In this document: positions 8,008 to 16,282 of the stretch, in pieces
Position numbering within the stretch: position 1 is the stretch's first letter
Layout of the letters: every line of letters begins with the position of its first letter
Origin: Pelotomaculum terephthalicicum JT
Lineage (GTDB): Bacteria; Bacillota; Desulfotomaculia; Desulfotomaculales; Pelotomaculaceae
DNA length: 42,266 nucleotides
NCBI RefSeq assembly: GCF_022410535.1
Contig: NZ_JAKNBL010000026.1
Location: 1-42,266 of the forward strand
Direction: 5' to 3'
Notes under the pieces: model-generated
Seen by the model: only the letters and a program-made list of their open reading frames with translations
Database searches by the model: none
Told to the model about the DNA's origin: nothing
Translations under genes and position numbers: made by a program

Positions 8008-9078
8008 ATGGCAAAACCGCGGGTAGCAATCATTGGTGCTGGTGCTGCCGGTCTGTCCTGTGCTCATGAATTGGAGAGACTGGGGTGTCAACCGGTAATT
8101 TATGAAATATCCCGTTCTGTCGGACACCCCTTTCCCCATACAGGAGCGATACTGGAAATTTTGTTTCGGTCTATTACTACCCAGGATCTTTTAGCATTTG
8201 CCCGGCAGACCTATGATATTTCTCTTATGCCTCTTAATAGAGTAAAAAAAATCATCCATATTTCCGCCAACAGCCGTTCCATAGTTCAAGGTGATTTGGG
8301 CTATCTTGTTATCCGGGGACAATTAGAAAACTCTATTGATAATCAGATTTCCGATTCATTGAAAAATACGCATATTTTATTTGACCATGCCCCGGACTGG
8401 CAAAAACTTACCAAGGTGTATGATTATGTGGTCGTGGCAACAGCACGTAAAGATATCCCCGCTTCCTTGGGATTATGGCAAGACACGGTGTCCACTTCCA
8501 TTATGGGTGCCATTGTATTGGGCAGTTTTGACGAAAATACCCTTTCTATATGGCTGAACAATGATTATACTAACAAGGGCTATGCCTACCTGGCTCCATA
8601 CAATTCAAAGCGTGCCAGCTTGGTTTTATGTGTGGCTAATATAGATACCGAACAACTTCCGGCCTACTGGAAAAAGTTTTTTACCATAGAAAAGTTCAAT
8701 TTTACGGTTGTTGAAGAGTTTCAGACCACTCTAACAGCAGGCTTAGTCTACCCTCACAAGGTAAAAAATTTATATTTTGCCGGTGTATCCGGGGGCTTTA
8801 TAGATCCTTTACTCGGCATGGGTGCTTTTCCCTCAATTGCCAGCGGAGTGATAGCCGCGCGCTCTACCATTTATCATTTGGATTACGAAAAGGAAATTTC
8901 TTTTTTGATAAATTTAATTAAAAAAGTTAACAATATACGTAATGCATTTATAAAACTGAATAATACGGATATCAACCGTCTAATAGCCATCTTGGGACTG
9001 CCTGGAGTGCAGCAACTCATTTACCGGACTAAAATAAACGTTATTGATCATATCCATTCATTAATAAATTTATGGTAA
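8008..9078 (+). CDS. FAD/NAD(P)-binding oxidoreductase, geranylgeranyl-reductase-like
   Basis: The 356-residue flavoprotein has a dinucleotide-binding fold at its N-terminus (VAIIGAGAAGLSCAHELERLG, with E at the end of strand 2 in VIYEIS). A second flavin contact occurs near residue 250: NLYFAGVSGGFIDPLLGMG. That layout is typical of the geranylgeranyl reductase / FixC-like group, which reduces isoprenoid lipids or acts in electron transfer. The real substrate is unknown. The C-terminal 60 residues are lysine- and asparagine-rich and not part of a recognised domain. ATG 8008 lacks a strong ribosome-binding site (GGAGACACTTACATA precedes it). The gene has its own terminator-bearing leader. Confidence 0.82.
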   Translation: MAKPRVAIIGAGAAGLSCAHELERLGCQPVIYEISRSVGHPFPHTGAILEILFRSITTQDLLAFARQTYDISLMPLNRVKKIIHISANSRSIVQGDLGYLVIRGQLENSIDNQISDSLKNTHILFDHAPDWQKLTKVYDYVVVATARKDIPASLGLWQDTVSTSIMGAIVLGSFDENTLSIWLNNDYTNKGYAYLAPYNSKRASLVLCVANIDTEQLPAYWKKFFTIEKFNFTVVEEFQTTLTAGLVYPHKVKNLYFAGVSGGFIDPLLGMGAFPSIASGVIAARSTIYHLDYEKEISFLINLIKKVNNIRNAFIKLNNTDINRLIAILGLPGVQQLIYRTKINVIDHIHSLINLW

Positions 9079-9166
9079 AGTCTTCGTCAGTTAAAAATCC
9101 TAGTTTGCCGGCTATACACGTATCCGGGTATACCATGGAAGTTTACTAATCAAATACCTGGAAAAC

Positions 9167-10165
9167 TTATTTCATTGCTTCTTCAATTGCTACGGCAACC
9201 GAGACTGATGCTCCAACCATCGGATTATTACCCATACCAATCAGCCCCATCATCTCTACATGCGCCGGTACTGAGGATGAGCCCGCAAATTGTGCATCGG
9301 AATGCATTCTTCCCATGGTATCTGTCATTCCATATGAAGCAGGACCCGCTCCCATGTTATCAGGGTGAAGGGTTCTACCGGTGCCCCCTCCTGAGGCTAC
9401 TGAAAAATATTTCTTTCCTTGTTCGATGCACTCTTTTTTATAAGTTCCGGCGACCGGATGTTGAAAACGTGTGGGGTTCGTTGAGTTGCCCGTAATTGAC
9501 ACGTCAACTGATTCATGATGCATGATGGCTACGCCTTCACGCACATCATCACAACCATAGCATTTAACCAAAGCTTTTTCACCTTTGGAAAACGGTTTTT
9601 CTTCAATAATTTTCAACTCACTGGTAAAATAGTCAAACTCTGTTTTAACATATGTGAAGCCGTTAATTCTAGAAATTATATAGGCAGCGTCTTTACCGAG
9701 ACCGTTTAGTATAACCCTTAACGGTTGTTTTCTAACTCGGTTGGCGGATTTCGCGATGCCTATCGCTCCTTCTGCAGCAGCGAAGGATTCATGGCCGGCA
9801 AGAAACGCAAAACATTTCGTATCTTCCCTTAGCAGCATGGCAGCCAGGTTGCCGTGTCCGGTGCCAACCTGCCGCTGGTCTGCAACCGAGCCGGGGATAC
9901 AAAAAGCCTGCAGTCCTTCTCCTAATGCTTCGGCAGCTTCGCTGGCTGTTTTTAGTCCCTTTTTTATCGCAATTGCGGCGCCGAGAGTATAAGCCCATAC
10001 GGCATTTTCAAAACAGATTGTTTGAATAGCTTTTACAATGGTCTGCACGTCAATACCTTTATTCGCGCAAATCTGCCAAGCTTCGTCAAGGCTGCTCATT
10101 CCGTATTTTTCTAATACCGGGGTAATCTGATTTATTCTTCTCTCATAACTCTCAAATAGTTGCAT
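9167..10165 (-). CDS. GGGtGRT protein
   Basis: This is a 332-residue member of the GGGtGRT family, named after an invariant motif seen here as SGGGTGRTLHPDNMGAG (about residue 258). The chain opens MQLFESYERRINQITPVLEKYGM and has GSVADQRQVGTGHGNLAAML and FLAGHESFAAAEGAIGIAKSANRVRK in the middle. No catalytic activity is established. It lies 23 bases downstream of a NifU-like scaffold gene, probably in the same transcript, and so is probably controlled by the fluoride riboswitch upstream of that gene. AGGAGG precedes ATG 10165. The pairing with an iron-sulfur scaffold suggests metal-cluster or anaerobic metabolism, but this is inference. Confidence 0.9.
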   Translation of the reverse strand: MQLFESYERRINQITPVLEKYGMSSLDEAWQICANKGIDVQTIVKAIQTICFENAVWAYTLGAAIAIKKGLKTASEAAEALGEGLQAFCIPGSVADQRQVGTGHGNLAAMLLREDTKCFAFLAGHESFAAAEGAIGIAKSANRVRKQPLRVILNGLGKDAAYIISRINGFTYVKTEFDYFTSELKIIEEKPFSKGEKALVKCYGCDDVREGVAIMHHESVDVSITGNSTNPTRFQHPVAGTYKKECIEQGKKYFSVASGGGTGRTLHPDNMGAGPASYGMTDTMGRMHSDAQFAGSSSVPAHVEMMGLIGMGNNPMVGASVSVAVAIEEAMK

Positions 10166-10188
10166 CTCTTATTCCTCCTATCTCAAAA

Positions 10189-10881
10189 TTATTCATGCCT
10201 GGGATCGATATATTTTACCGCCTCATCATATCTGCCGTACTGACCGGTGGCTTTTTGCACAGCTTCATTAGCATCAACGCCTTTTGCAACCATTTCCATC
10301 ATCTTCCCAAGGTGCACGAACTTATATCCAATAACCTCATTGTTTTCATCCAACCCCATCCTGGTTACATAGCCCTCTGCCATTTCCAGATAACGTGTTC
10401 CCTTTATTTTGGTTCCATACATGGTGGCCACCTGGGCTCTCAACCCTTTTCCCAGATCCTCGAGACCGGCGCCTATGGGCAGCCCGCCTTCTGAAAATGC
10501 CGTTTGTGTCCTGCCATAGACTATCTGCAAAAATAGTTCTCTCATAGCTACGTTGATTGCATCGCATACCAGATCTGTATTCAGTGCTTCCAAAATAGTT
10601 TTTCCCGGTAGTATTTCTGAAGCCATAGCAGCTGAATGAGTCATGCCTGAACACCCGATAGTCTCAATTAAGGCTTCTTCAATAAGACCTGCCTTTACAT
10701 TCAGGGTGATTTTACAAGCACCCTGCTGTGGCGCGCACCCACCAACCCCATGAGTAAGACCGGAAACATCTTTCACATCATAAACCTTGACCCAATTTCC
10801 TTCCTCAGGAATCGCCGCCGGTCCATGTTTTGGGCCTTTTGCCACGGTACACATGTTTTCCACTTCATGAGAATAAATCAT
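10189..10881 (-). CDS. NifU-like iron-sulfur cluster assembly scaffold protein
   Basis: The 230-residue product resembles the NifU N-terminal / SufU scaffold domain, on which Fe-S clusters are built. Cysteines suited to cluster binding occur in GGCAPQQGACKITL, ETIGCSGMTHSAAMA and TDLVCDAIN, the usual three-cysteine layout, and a helical C-terminal part follows. ATG 10881 was chosen: AAAGGAGGAAAG stands before it at nine bases, while the longer frame to 10905 would place that ribosome-binding site inside the coding sequence. It is the first gene of an operon with the GGGtGRT gene and lies directly behind a fluoride riboswitch (10952-11025). No cysteine desulfurase gene is nearby. Confidence 0.88.
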   Translation of the reverse strand: MIYSHEVENMCTVAKGPKHGPAAIPEEGNWVKVYDVKDVSGLTHGVGGCAPQQGACKITLNVKAGLIEEALIETIGCSGMTHSAAMASEILPGKTILEALNTDLVCDAINVAMRELFLQIVYGRTQTAFSEGGLPIGAGLEDLGKGLRAQVATMYGTKIKGTRYLEMAEGYVTRMGLDENNEVIGYKFVHLGKMMEMVAKGVDANEAVQKATGQYGRYDEAVKYIDPRHE

Positions 10882-10951
10882 TAAATTCTTTCCTCCTTTG
10901 AACATTTTTAATTTGGAATATCCAAAGTTGATTTTTAATTTAATCTATAAT

Positions 10952-11025
10952 AAAAAAACTCCTACATTAATAAGTAGGAGTCATCAGCCTTATAGGCATT
11001 AGGCGAACTCCATCGCCTGCTGTCA
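10952..11025 (-). promoter_or_regulatory. Fluoride (crcB-type) riboswitch with terminator, minus strand
   Basis: Read on the minus strand, the conserved core GGCGATGGAGTTCGCC (complement of 11002-11017) is followed by TAATGCC, a short arm, GGCTGATGACTCCTAC, and then a hairpin GACTCCTAC / GTAGGAGT ending in seven T (11-kb side to 10952). These are the aptamer and expression platform of the fluoride riboswitch. In the known mechanism, fluoride binding stabilises the pseudoknotted aptamer and prevents the terminator, turning genes on. Here the controlled genes are the NifU-like and GGGtGRT genes, not a fluoride exporter. Confidence 0.93.
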
Positions 11026-11030
11026 AAAAT

Positions 11031-11058
11031 ATATAACCTGTATAATCTGATTTGTCAC
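11031..11058 (-). promoter_or_regulatory. Predicted promoter of the fluoride-controlled operon
   Basis: On the minus strand GTGACA (11053-11058) and TTATAT (11031-11036) are 16 bases apart, just ahead of the aptamer. They resemble the housekeeping -35 and -10 boxes. Confidence 0.5.
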
Positions 11059-11117
11059 CTAATAAATTATCACATAAAGATTACTATTAGCAATAAAATT
11101 TTATTGATAAACAATTT

Positions 11118-11201
11118 TTATTCTTTTATAATCAATACACCTTTGTGTTTGGCCACGTAATTTGAAACACTACCCAAACCATATTGACCTAATAATTTTT
11201 T
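11118..11201 (-). pseudogene. C-terminal remnant of a universal stress protein (UspA family)
   Basis: Between two stops the minus strand reads LLGQYGLGSVSNYVAKHKG and then VLIIKE. The part LGSVSNYVAKH is the characteristic C-terminal motif of UspA-family proteins (usually LLGSVSNYVAHHAPCPVLIVK). The rest of the gene is missing: upstream lies the plus-strand promoter and riboswitch. It is too short to be functional and is probably the tail of a Usp gene once located here. Confidence 0.6.
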
Positions 11202-11212
11202 TCAGATAAAAT
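11184..11212 (+). promoter_or_regulatory. Predicted promoter of the dynamin-like gene
   Basis: TTGACC (11184-11189) and TAAAAT (11207-11212) are separated by 17 bases, a good housekeeping promoter. Transcription would start near 11219, just ahead of the fluoride aptamer. Confidence 0.65.
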
Positions 11213-11228
11213 GTTATAAGTTATATAA

Positions 11229-11310
11229 CCCAGGTGATGGAGTTCACCCAACGTCTTTTGAGGCTAATAACTCCTACCAATATTTTTTATATTGGTAGGA
11301 GTTTTTTATT
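11229..11310 (+). promoter_or_regulatory. Fluoride (crcB-type) riboswitch with terminator, plus strand
   Basis: The core GGTGATGGAGTTCACC (11233-11248) is followed by CAACG, a short arm, GGCTAATAACTCCTACC, and a 13-bp terminator stem (11271-11283 with 11289-11301) ending in TTTTTTATTTT. The pattern equals that of the minus-strand copy and of known fluoride riboswitches, with a compensated C-to-T/G-to-A change in the first stem. It precedes the dynamin-like GTPase gene. The terminator would be prevented by fluoride binding. Confidence 0.93.
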
Positions 11311-11335
11311 TTGCCGAGTGGGAGGTCAGAAATTA

Positions 11336-13144
11336 ATGGAGCAAAGTTATGGGAAATTAAGAACTAAGGTCCTAGAAAACCTGGGATTACTCGAAAACAT
11401 AGCCAAACAAAGAGAAATCGTCCACCTCGTAGAATACCTAGAAGAAATAAAGCAAAAGCTTTTACATGGCCGCTTTAATTTGGTTGTCCTCGGTGAATTC
11501 AAAAGGGGAAAAACAACTTTCCTTAATGCCCTTCTAGGGGAGGACCTTTTGCCAACTGCCGTCGTACCACTAACTTCCATTGTTACCTTGATCCAATATG
11601 GTGAGAAGATTAGTGTAAAAGTAACTTTCTCGGACGGGGGTGCCGCAGAAGCTACGCTGGATGATTTGCCCTTATACGTTACTGAAGAGGGCAACCCCTG
11701 CAATGAAAAGAATGTCAAGCTAGTTCATCTTGAGTACCCGTCGCCTTATTTAAATGACGGCGTCGTTTTAATAGACACACCGGGGGTCGGCTCAGTTTAC
11801 CGGAACAATACGGATGAGACTTATAACTACCTGCCCAAGGTGGACGCTGCCATTTTTCTTTTATCGTCCGACCAGCCGATCAGCCAATCCGAGCTGGATT
11901 TTTTAAAAGACATCGAGCAGTATTCAGCAAAGACGTTCTTTATTCTAAATAAAATTGATTATTTAAATGAGCAGGATAAAAAAAAGGCACTTGAATTTGC
12001 CAAGAAAGTGCTAGCTGAAAAAGTCGGCTTCGAAGAAATAAATATTTACCCGGTTTCCGCCAAGTTAGCTTTGGACGGAAAAATTTCCTGCGACGATGAA
12101 AAGTTGAAAGCAAGCAACCTGCCGGCGTTTACCAACATTCTGGAAAATTTCCTGCTAAAAGAAAAGGGGCGTGCGGCTATAAACGCTACCTGCAATAAAG
12201 GCAACAACGCAGCCGGTGAATTGCAGCTCGGGTTGGAACTAGAGATGAAGGCACTTGGTATTCCTTTGGAAGAATTGAAGGCTAAGATAACCCTGTTTGA
12301 CGAAATGGTCATGAATTTGCGGCAGGAGCAAGAGGATAACGGTTATATCTTTCAAGGTGAGAAAAGTAAGGTCTACCAGGAGCTTGAGCATGAAATAACC
12401 GTGTTCCAGGAAAGTCAAAACATGATCATTGCAAAAGACATAGAACAGGAATACCAGGCTAAAAAAGAACTCTCGGGACGTAAACTGATGCATTACCTGG
12501 AAGATTACATTGAGAAAAAGGTCCTGACGGCCTTCGACGAATGGCAACCCAAGGTTGAGGAAAAAGTGAGGGAGGCCTTCGACCGCGTAATTGCTCGGTT
12601 CACCAATAAAACAAATAAGGTAATCGGCGAACTTTTGAAGCAATCAGCGGAAATCTTTGATCTTAAAGTCGAAGGTTTTACCGAAGCAGAAGCGCTGACC
12701 GAGGAAACCAAACTTTATTATATCTTAGGCGAGCAAGCGAATATGTTTATCCCCAATGCGGCTAACTTATATGCGCTTTTTCTGCCAAAATTCATTACTG
12801 GTCCGATGATCATGCGGGTGATGAGAAAAAAGGTGGAACAGGATTTGGACCGTAACTGCGGCCGGCTCAGAACCGATTATAATGATAGGATTTCTAAAAG
12901 TGTCAAGGTTTTTAAAAACCTCCTCGAGGAAAAATTCAATTCAGCTATAGAAGGAACGCGACTTGTTTTAACCCGTGTCATTGAAAAAAGGGAGCACAGT
13001 GAAAAAGAAGCTGCCGAAGCTTATGAGAAACTGGCAGAACAGATGAAGACGCTGGAATCAGCCAGGGAAAGCTTGCGGGAAATCGCCGGGGTTAGGGTTA
13101 ATCTCCAGACTTCCAAAATACCTGGCGTTTTGATGACTTTATAA
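11336..13144 (+). CDS. Dynamin-like GTPase (dynamin superfamily, bacterial type)
   Basis: The 602-residue large GTPase has all G motifs: G1 GEFKRGKTT (about 53-61), a G2 threonine near 80 (VVPLTSIVT), G3 DTPGVGS (about 147-153) and G4 NKID (about 205-208). A long helical stalk rich in K and E follows (about 300-602), with a moderately hydrophobic patch (FIPNAANLYALFLPKFITGP) that could act as a membrane paddle. Bacterial members remodel or protect membranes. ATG 11336 is chosen because GGGAGG precedes it and the longer frame (GTG 11234) would run through the riboswitch. The gene probably stands behind fluoride control, an unusual setting for a dynamin. Confidence 0.9.
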   Translation: MEQSYGKLRTKVLENLGLLENIAKQREIVHLVEYLEEIKQKLLHGRFNLVVLGEFKRGKTTFLNALLGEDLLPTAVVPLTSIVTLIQYGEKISVKVTFSDGGAAEATLDDLPLYVTEEGNPCNEKNVKLVHLEYPSPYLNDGVVLIDTPGVGSVYRNNTDETYNYLPKVDAAIFLLSSDQPISQSELDFLKDIEQYSAKTFFILNKIDYLNEQDKKKALEFAKKVLAEKVGFEEINIYPVSAKLALDGKISCDDEKLKASNLPAFTNILENFLLKEKGRAAINATCNKGNNAAGELQLGLELEMKALGIPLEELKAKITLFDEMVMNLRQEQEDNGYIFQGEKSKVYQELEHEITVFQESQNMIIAKDIEQEYQAKKELSGRKLMHYLEDYIEKKVLTAFDEWQPKVEEKVREAFDRVIARFTNKTNKVIGELLKQSAEIFDLKVEGFTEAEALTEETKLYYILGEQANMFIPNAANLYALFLPKFITGPMIMRVMRKKVEQDLDRNCGRLRTDYNDRISKSVKVFKNLLEEKFNSAIEGTRLVLTRVIEKREHSEKEAAEAYEKLAEQMKTLESARESLREIAGVRVNLQTSKIPGVLMTL

Positions 13145-13167
13145 AACGCCTCAAGACAGGAGAAAAA

Positions 13168-13272
13168 TTGTTTGCTAAGTATTTAAATTTAATCCTTTTC
13201 CATGCCTATTCTACGGCCTTAGAGACAAAACCAACCTTTCCCAGCTTTATGGAATATTGGCAGAATAATTAA
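13168..13272 (+). CDS. Possible small protein of 34 residues after the dynamin gene
   Basis: A short frame begins at TTG 13168 with GGAG six bases upstream and reads MFAKYLNLILFHAYSTALE, then KPTFPSFMEYWQNN. It lies 24 bases after the dynamin gene in another frame. Codon choice looks protein-like, but no family was recognised. It could be a real small partner or the tail of a lost gene. Confidence 0.35.
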   Translation: MFAKYLNLILFHAYSTALETKPTFPSFMEYWQNN

Positions 13273-13353
13273 AAGCTGAATTTACTTTTTGAGTTGGGCT
13301 ATATTCTCCGCAGTCGCGGCTATGTCGCGCATAAGCTGTTGGCGGGTCATGGC

Positions 13354-15584
13354 TCACCCCGGGGGCTTGGCATAGCCCGAAATGCTGCCGACATCGGGAT
13401 AATCAAGCACGGTATCCATGCCGGATGGAAGGACGCCGAGGAAGTCTGCGAAACGATAGAGAAGTGCCGCCATCTGTTCACGGGTGATTTGGTCATCCGG
13501 ACCGAACCTTCCGTTCCCGCTGCCTCCTATGATACCGTTTTTCGCCGCCCAAGCTATGTATTTGCCGTAATAAGCGCCGTAATCGCAGTCGGTGAAGACC
13601 CGCTCATCCGAGGGCTTGATTTCGCCGTAGCTGCGCTCATAAAGCCGCCCGATGACCGTTGCGAGCATGGCGCGGGTCATGCCCCTATCGGGGGAGAAGG
13701 TATTTCCTCCGGTGCCGGCGAAGATCTCCCGCTCGGTCACAAAGCCGATATACCCCGCCGCCCAATGTCCGGACACATCTGTGAAGCCCTTGCCGTTCTA
13801 CATAACCGAAACGGTTACGCCTTCAGGAGCAATATATTTTCCGTTTGCCGCCAAGCCGATGAACACTTTGTTTCCATTGGCATTAAGGTAATACGGCACA
13901 CCCGCCGATTCATCATAGCTTCCAGCCCTTCGGACCACCAGCGCGTAGGGCGAGAACTCCGTCGCCTCGAACACAAGGTACCAAACGCCATTCCTTTGTT
14001 CCAGGCGGGACGCAAGTGTCGTCACTTTGCCGCTATCCGATTTGTGCACGACATCGAGTAGCTCTTTCTTATCGAGCAGGTTTTCCGGCACCGGCAGGGA
14101 GATGGTTACAGCGTAGCCGGGCGCGGGCTGCGTTTTTTCGTTTGTGCCTTTGATGTACAGGGAGATGTCAAAGGGGTAGAACTCGTCGCCGGCACCAAGC
14201 TGAAAGCTTGCCTTGTCCTCGCCCGTATCCGTAACCTTAACCTCCACCGAATTAGAAAAGGCATTGTCCATATTGGCGCTGACGCTGATCTTGCCCATAC
14301 TGCCGCTGAACAAACCGCTGCTCGTTTCGGTAACGGTGATGGTCTTTTCGGACGGCTTGACAGAGCTTCCGCCATTGTCCCCGTCTCCGTCATTGTCCCC
14401 GTCTCCACCGCCTCCGTACGTCCATTTAGCGTAGACGGTCATCGTGGCGTTTACTGGTGTCGCGGAGGTAAACTCCGTACCCGCGCCGTTTTCACCCGTG
14501 AACCAGCCGCCGAAGGAGTAGCTGCTTCTCGTCGGGTCAGAGGGAAAATTGCCGCTTCCGATGCTCTCGCCTGCGTTGACTGTTTTTGTGGCAGGTCCCG
14601 CCATTTGAGCTGAAGGTGACGGTATAGGTTGTAACCGGAGCCGCATTCACCGTTATATTGAAATCCTGCGTATAATCCGAGCTTGCGGTCAGGCCGTTTG
14701 TTACCGTTGCCCGCACAACAGCAACGCCCGCCGCCGTTGTGGACAGTATGTCCCCCGAAATTGACGCCCCCGTGTCTCCCGCGTTATAGACGCTCCATGT
14801 GACGGTTTGATTCGTCGCGTTAGCCGGTGAGACAGTGCCGATAAGCGTGAGCGGCGTACCCGCTGTCGCCGCAGCCGGCACTCTGGAAATGTCTGTTACC
14901 GCCACAAAGCCGTCCACTACATTTACCGTCAGGGTAGCTGTTGCTCCCGTGTTGAAGGTGAAAACAAAATCGAGGGCGGCGCCTGTCGTAAGCGGAAGAT
15001 CGGAGAAGAAGCTGTTTTCTATGGTCAGGCCATTGCCTGCGACGGTATAGTCGTCCGAGTCCAGCGTATATACCGTTACGTCAGGTCTTATGCTGTAAAC
15101 CGCATCGGTGACCGACACCGCGCTGTTCCATGTAATGGTTGCGGTTATATCGGCGGGGGCGTTCAGGTCATAATTGCAGGATGTGGGACTTATGGCCGGA
15201 GCGGCGCTGACCGTCAGATTGTTCGTCGTTGCGGTTTTGGAATTACAGGTCGGTGTTATTGCCTGCCCATTGTGGGTTGCCACCGACAGCGTCGTTCCAT
15301 TGGCGGGGCTTGCCGTTATGCTTTTGCTTGCGAAGCCAGCAAAAGCCACATCCTCGGTAGAGCCGTCGTTGTATGTGAGGGTTACACTTCCAGCCCTGTA
15401 AGATCGAGGGCTTCTCCCGCCGTGTAGCTTAAGTCAGACGGCTGCGTCTTTACCGCGATAGCCGTTCTGGTGTACGGTGATATGGGGGTCTTAATGACGT
15501 CATTGACAGATCATAATCGATATCCGAACCGTTGGCCACTGTTAACCAAAGAACCGCCCGGCCTTCGCTGCTGGGAGCTTGACA
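13354..15584 (-). pseudogene. Decayed SLH / Ig-like / Listeria-Bacteroides repeat surface protein
   Basis: On the minus strand one large surface-protein gene can be read across several lesions. From right to left: a partial start APSSEGRAVLWLTVANGSD; a frameshift near 15505; QPSDLSYTAGEALDLTGLEV; a frameshift near 15383; Ig-like and cadherin-type sequence (15349 to about 14600) ending TVTFSSNGG of a Listeria-Bacteroides repeat; a frameshift near 14595; ADPTR-type repeat ending FGGWFTGENG; a DGDGD linker and a beta-rich domain; an in-frame TAG at 13798-13800; then two SLH domains (GHWAAGYIGFVTEREIFAG, GKYIAWAAKNGIIGG) and a truncated third ending in TGA at 13354. The signal peptide is missing. 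Such proteins are normally wall-anchored. The repeated lesions argue for a dead gene. Confidence 0.85.
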
Positions 15585-15599
15585 CTAGCAGGAATTATA

Positions 15600-15631
15600 A
15601 AAGCTTAGGTTAAACACCTAAGCTTTTTCTT
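15600..15631 (+). terminator. Rho-independent terminator, plus strand
   Basis: AAAGCTTAGGT and ACCTAAGCTTT (15600-15610, 15616-15626) form an 11-bp stem with a 5-base loop, followed by TTCTTTT. No gene precedes it on the plus strand. It lies between the surface-protein remnant and the tRNA fragment. Between 15632 and 15936 there is no gene, only that fragment and AT-rich sequence. Confidence 0.6.
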
Positions 15632-15682
15632 TTAAAAATTCTAGTTGTGGTCAACTTCAAAACCCTAGAACCCTTGATTTCA

Positions 15683-15728
15683 CTGGAGCAGGTGAAGGGG
15701 ATCGAACCCTCAACCCTCAGCCTGGGAA
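15683..15728. repeat. 46-bp direct copy of the tRNA-Gly 3' half (putative att site)
   Basis: This stretch matches 16882-16927 at 44 of 46 bases (differences at 15690 and 15722). It equals the tRNA-Gly gene from its anticodon loop to the CCA end. The other half of the tRNA is absent here. Duplication of a tRNA 3' part starting at the anticodon loop is the mark of tyrosine-recombinase integration. Confidence 0.75.
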
Positions 15729-15936
15729 TTTGAGGAAACAAGGAAAATGTAGAGTCACAAACGGAAAACACCTTAAATAACGCGGTTTTACGGGTTCTGT
15801 GAACGTAATGTAAAACTAAGTATAAAAGCAAAAATTAAATCGCGTTGTCGTCAGAACAATTGTTTGCATACTTAACATACTTAAATTTATATATATTAAT
15901 GATGGTGATGATAAAATCCAGTTACTAAATAATGAA

Positions 15937-15954
15937 AGAGGGGGAACCCCCTCT
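15937..15954 (-). terminator. Terminator of the toxin-antitoxin operon
   Basis: GAGGGGG and CCCCCTC (15938-15944, 15947-15953) form a tight GC-rich hairpin 20 bases beyond the antitoxin stop. The minus-strand tail is TTTCATT, a short T-run. Confidence 0.55.
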
Positions 15955-15973
15955 TCTTATTGAATGAAAGAAA

Positions 15974-16261
15974 TTATTTGGAAACAAGTTCTAGTTTAGT
16001 GTCTAAAGCATTGGCGATTTTAACCAGGTTTTTGTAATTCGGAGGGTATTCCCTTTTTTCTATCCGGGATACCATCTGTTGGGTCAAGCCGGATTTATCA
16101 GCAACGTCTTTCTGCGTCAATCCTTTTGCTTTCCTGGTTTTAATTATTTGAGCAATTAAATCAAGCTCTGCACTTGCTTCCCGGAACGCTTCTTTAAATT
16201 CCGGGTCCTTCTCACTTTTTTCTTTTATTATTCTGCTAATGTCTATTTCCTTGAACGGCAT
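15974..16261 (-). CDS. HigA-like antitoxin, XRE-family helix-turn-helix protein
   Basis: The 95-residue protein has an N-terminal helical part and a C-terminal XRE helix-turn-helix (about 42-92: RKAKGLTQKDVADKSGLTQQMVSRIEK), followed by NYKNLVKIANALDTKLEL. It would neutralise the toxin encoded just upstream and repress the operon. ATG 16261 is preferred over GTG 16270 because AAGGAG stands eight bases before it. The toxin gene ends 21 bases upstream, the toxin-first order of higBA. The pair lies inside the putative tRNA-Gly element, which may be kept by this addiction module. Confidence 0.88.
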   Translation of the reverse strand: MPFKEIDISRIIKEKSEKDPEFKEAFREASAELDLIAQIIKTRKAKGLTQKDVADKSGLTQQMVSRIEKREYPPNYKNLVKIANALDTKLELVSK

Positions 16262-16282
16262 CACAACCACTCCTTTATATTT

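Noticed and set aside
11234-11335. GTG 11234 as start of the dynamin gene
   Set aside because: That frame would run through the riboswitch core and its terminator; ATG 11336 has a good ribosome-binding site and gives a normal N-terminus.
13798-13800. Pyrrolysine at the in-frame TAG of the surface-protein gene
   Set aside because: Several other lesions in the same gene make a nonsense mutation more likely, and no pyl genes are in the window.
13294-14061. 255-codon plus-strand frame
   Set aside because: It is the complement of the SLH coding sequence, which has clear protein homology on the minus strand.
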